Below, piece after piece: positions 16,031 through 17,259 of a stretch of 17,259 nt of DNA. Below the pieces are notes generated by a model. It was not told where the DNA came from, did no database searches, and worked only from the letters and a program-made list of their open reading frames with translations. The stretch's first letter is position 1. Each line of letters opens with the position of its first letter. Made by a program: the position numbers and the translations under genes. Source of the DNA: Candidatus Aminicenantes bacterium UBA4085 (lineage in GTDB: Bacteria > Acidobacteriota > Aminicenantia > Aminicenantales > UBA4085); NCBI GenBank assembly GCA_002383325.1, contig DFYJ01000106.1, forward strand, positions 5,975-23,233. Reading direction: 5' to 3'.

Positions 16031-17116
16031 TCAGTATTCTTTCGAAAGCTCGAGGGCCGTCTCGTAGGTCTCCAGCCTCACCGTCTTGGGGATCGAGTGG
16101 TCACTCATGAAGATGTAGGGGATCCTCTTCTCCCGGATGGCCCGAAGCTTGGGCAGGATCTCGGCCTCCAGGCCGGCCGGGTCGTTCGACTCGAAGGCCC
16201 GGATGTCCATGTTGCCGGCGAAGGCCATCTCGTCGCCCAATGCCCGGACGGCGTCCGAGAACTCGGCCACGTGCTGGCCGCCCTTGGCTTCCAGCGGGTG
16301 CAGCACGTCTACGCCGGCCTTGAGCAGGTCCGGAAGGAAAGGCCGGATAAACCCGCAGGCGTGCAGGATGAGCGGCAGGCCGTGGTCGTGGCAGAAACCG
16401 GCGATCTTTTTGTGGGAGGGGAAGATGAACTCACGGTACATGGCAGGGGAGAAGAACGGCGCCCTGGTGTAGCCCATATCGTCGTAGGTCCAGACGCCGT
16501 CGGGCTTTCCGACCTCGCGGATCATATAGTCCAGGTGCCTGATGATATGGTCCGTCATGACCGAACAGAAGTCATGGATCCATTCCGGGTCGAGGACCAT
16601 CGATTCGAGAAAGACTATGTCGCCCATGGCCCGTCGCATGATCTCAACCACCAGCATCTGCTGGTAGACCGCGAAGCGGTCCTCGGCCATGGCGGCCCGG
16701 TAGGCTTGGCCCAAGCCATCCCAGTCGGGGAAGCGGTCCCTGTCCAGGACCAAGAGGCGATCCCGAAATTCGCGCTCCCACACGGCCCGGCTGGTCATCT
16801 CGAAGCCTCTGTGCTCCGGCACGCCGGGCTTGGCCTTCCATTCCCGGTGAAGCGCCCCCCAGCCGTTGCGCTTGACCACGGTCTCGGCGTCTTCGTCCAC
16901 GACTGCGTCATCGACAGGGCGTCCGCTGACCCGGAACATCGAACCCTTGATCTCCCGGACGTCGTGGCCGAACTGCTCGACCAGGTCGGCACCGGGCGGC
17001 AGGCCCTGCCTCTCCCACTCGGCCTGAGTGTCCTGCCAGAACCACTCGAAAAGCCCCATCCTCTCGGGGCAGCGCTTGTCCCGGCAGATGGCCGTCATCA
17101 CCTCGCGGCGGGTCAT
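16031..17116 (-). CDS. Uroporphyrinogen decarboxylase-like (URO-D superfamily) protein
   Basis: This 361-residue TIM-barrel protein is related to uroporphyrinogen decarboxylase and to MtaA/MtbA corrinoid methyltransferases. MTRREVMTAI is the typical start of these proteins, so I used the ATG at 17116 rather than an upstream TTG (17128). LHACGFIRPFLPDLLKAGVD at about 251-270 is the diagnostic stretch: His252 and Cys254 match the HxC zinc motif of the methyltransferases, but no later Cys is present and SDHSIP (338-343) stands in the place of the third ligand. It is therefore unlikely to be HemE or a standard methyltransferase, and the substrate is unknown. No ribosome site is seen upstream; instead a repeat fragment begins 13 bases before the ATG, so expression may be altered. 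Confidence 0.85.
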   Translation of the reverse strand: MTRREVMTAICRDKRCPERMGLFEWFWQDTQAEWERQGLPPGADLVEQFGHDVREIKGSMFRVSGRPVDDAVVDEDAETVVKRNGWGALHREWKAKPGVPEHRGFEMTSRAVWEREFRDRLLVLDRDRFPDWDGLGQAYRAAMAEDRFAVYQQMLVVEIMRRAMGDIVFLESMVLDPEWIHDFCSVMTDHIIRHLDYMIREVGKPDGVWTYDDMGYTRAPFFSPAMYREFIFPSHKKIAGFCHDHGLPLILHACGFIRPFLPDLLKAGVDVLHPLEAKGGQHVAEFSDAVRALGDEMAFAGNMDIRAFESNDPAGLEAEILPKLRAIREKRIPYIFMSDHSIPKTVRLETYETALELSKEY

Positions 17117-17128
17117 GCCGGGATTCAA

Positions 17129-17156
17129 TAGGGGTCAGGTCTTAAGATTCAAGATA
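17129..17156. repeat. Repeat fragment abutting the start of the URO-D-like gene
   Basis: AATAGGGGTCAGG followed by TCTTAAGATTCAAGA shares its AATAGGGGT...CAG head with the repeats at 7725 and 7830. CTTAAG and TCTTgaATCTTaaGA-like symmetry give it a hairpin tendency. It resembles the short repeats associated with RAYT transposases; only one arm is present. Confidence 0.45.
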
Positions 17157-17178
17157 TCTCCGCAAAAGGCCCGCCAAA

Positions 17179-17207
17179 TTGACTTCCCGGGACTTTTCGC
17201 CTAGAAT
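17179..17207 (+). promoter_or_regulatory. Promoter of the tRNA gene
   Basis: TTGACT (17179-17184), exactly 17 bases, then TAGAAT (17202-17207). The tRNA begins 12 bases later, as expected for a strong sigma70-type tRNA promoter. Confidence 0.75.
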
Positions 17208-17218
17208 CTTGGGGCTTT

Positions 17219-17259
17219 GGCGGCGTAGCTCAGTCGGTCAGAGCATGCGGCTCATATCC
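17219..17259 (+). tRNA. tRNA-Met (CAT), 5' part only
   Basis: The acceptor strand GGCGGCG (17219-17225), TA, then a D-arm (GCTC...GAGC) and the anticodon stem TGCGG with loop CTCATAT are visible; the CC that begins the closing CCGCA strand is at the window end. The anticodon is CAT. The paired G1 acceptor end argues against initiator tRNA; elongator Met is most likely, with the lysidine-type Ile tRNA as the alternative. The window stops inside the gene. Confidence 0.85.

Overview
The window is high-GC, gene-dense bacterial DNA. A Tat-type signal, an outer-membrane-type beta-barrel and lipoprotein signals indicate a two-membrane (Gram-negative type) cell. The gene mix (S9 prolyl oligopeptidase, DUF5107-TPR lipoprotein beside an SSS symporter, many exported proteins, short GTATAC-type repeats) resembles uncultured Acidobacteriota-like lineages such as Candidatus Aminicenantes. 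That placement is an inference from style, not from a marker gene. The opening run of 14 G suggests a contig edge.

Region by region: 84-2204 (+) is a secreted prolyl oligopeptidase. 5697-2362 (-) is a tightly coupled four-gene operon: a Tat-exported polyferredoxin with eight evenly spaced 4Fe-4S motifs, a putative outer-membrane barrel, a small exported Cys protein and a NapH-type membrane ferredoxin. 5958-6788 (+) is a secreted protein whose C-terminal BsuPI-like domain is cut by an in-frame TAG. 6789-7688 (-) is an esterase-D type hydrolase. 7689-7977 holds inverted copies of a short intergenic repeat. 7978-12875 (+) is a two-gene operon of a DUF5107/TPR lipoprotein and an SSS symporter. 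12868-13473 (-) is a lipoprotein that looks RbsD/FucU-like, and 13564-14520 (+) is a NIF3-family protein. 14521-14811 is non-coding with a candidate structured RNA. 14812-15972 (+) is an AAA/DUF4143 ATPase, 16031-17116 (-) a uroporphyrinogen-decarboxylase-like protein, and 17219-17259 the start of a tRNA-Met.

Two groupings make functional sense. The 5697-2362 operon resembles NapGH (quinol dehydrogenase plus periplasmic polyferredoxin) enlarged and joined to an outer-membrane barrel. It may be a haem-free route for electrons across the envelope, and it is the best candidate here for an undescribed system. The 7978-13473 stretch joins an aldose-epimerase-like fold, a sodium-coupled symporter and a mutarotase-like lipoprotein, which suggests handling of sugar anomers during uptake.
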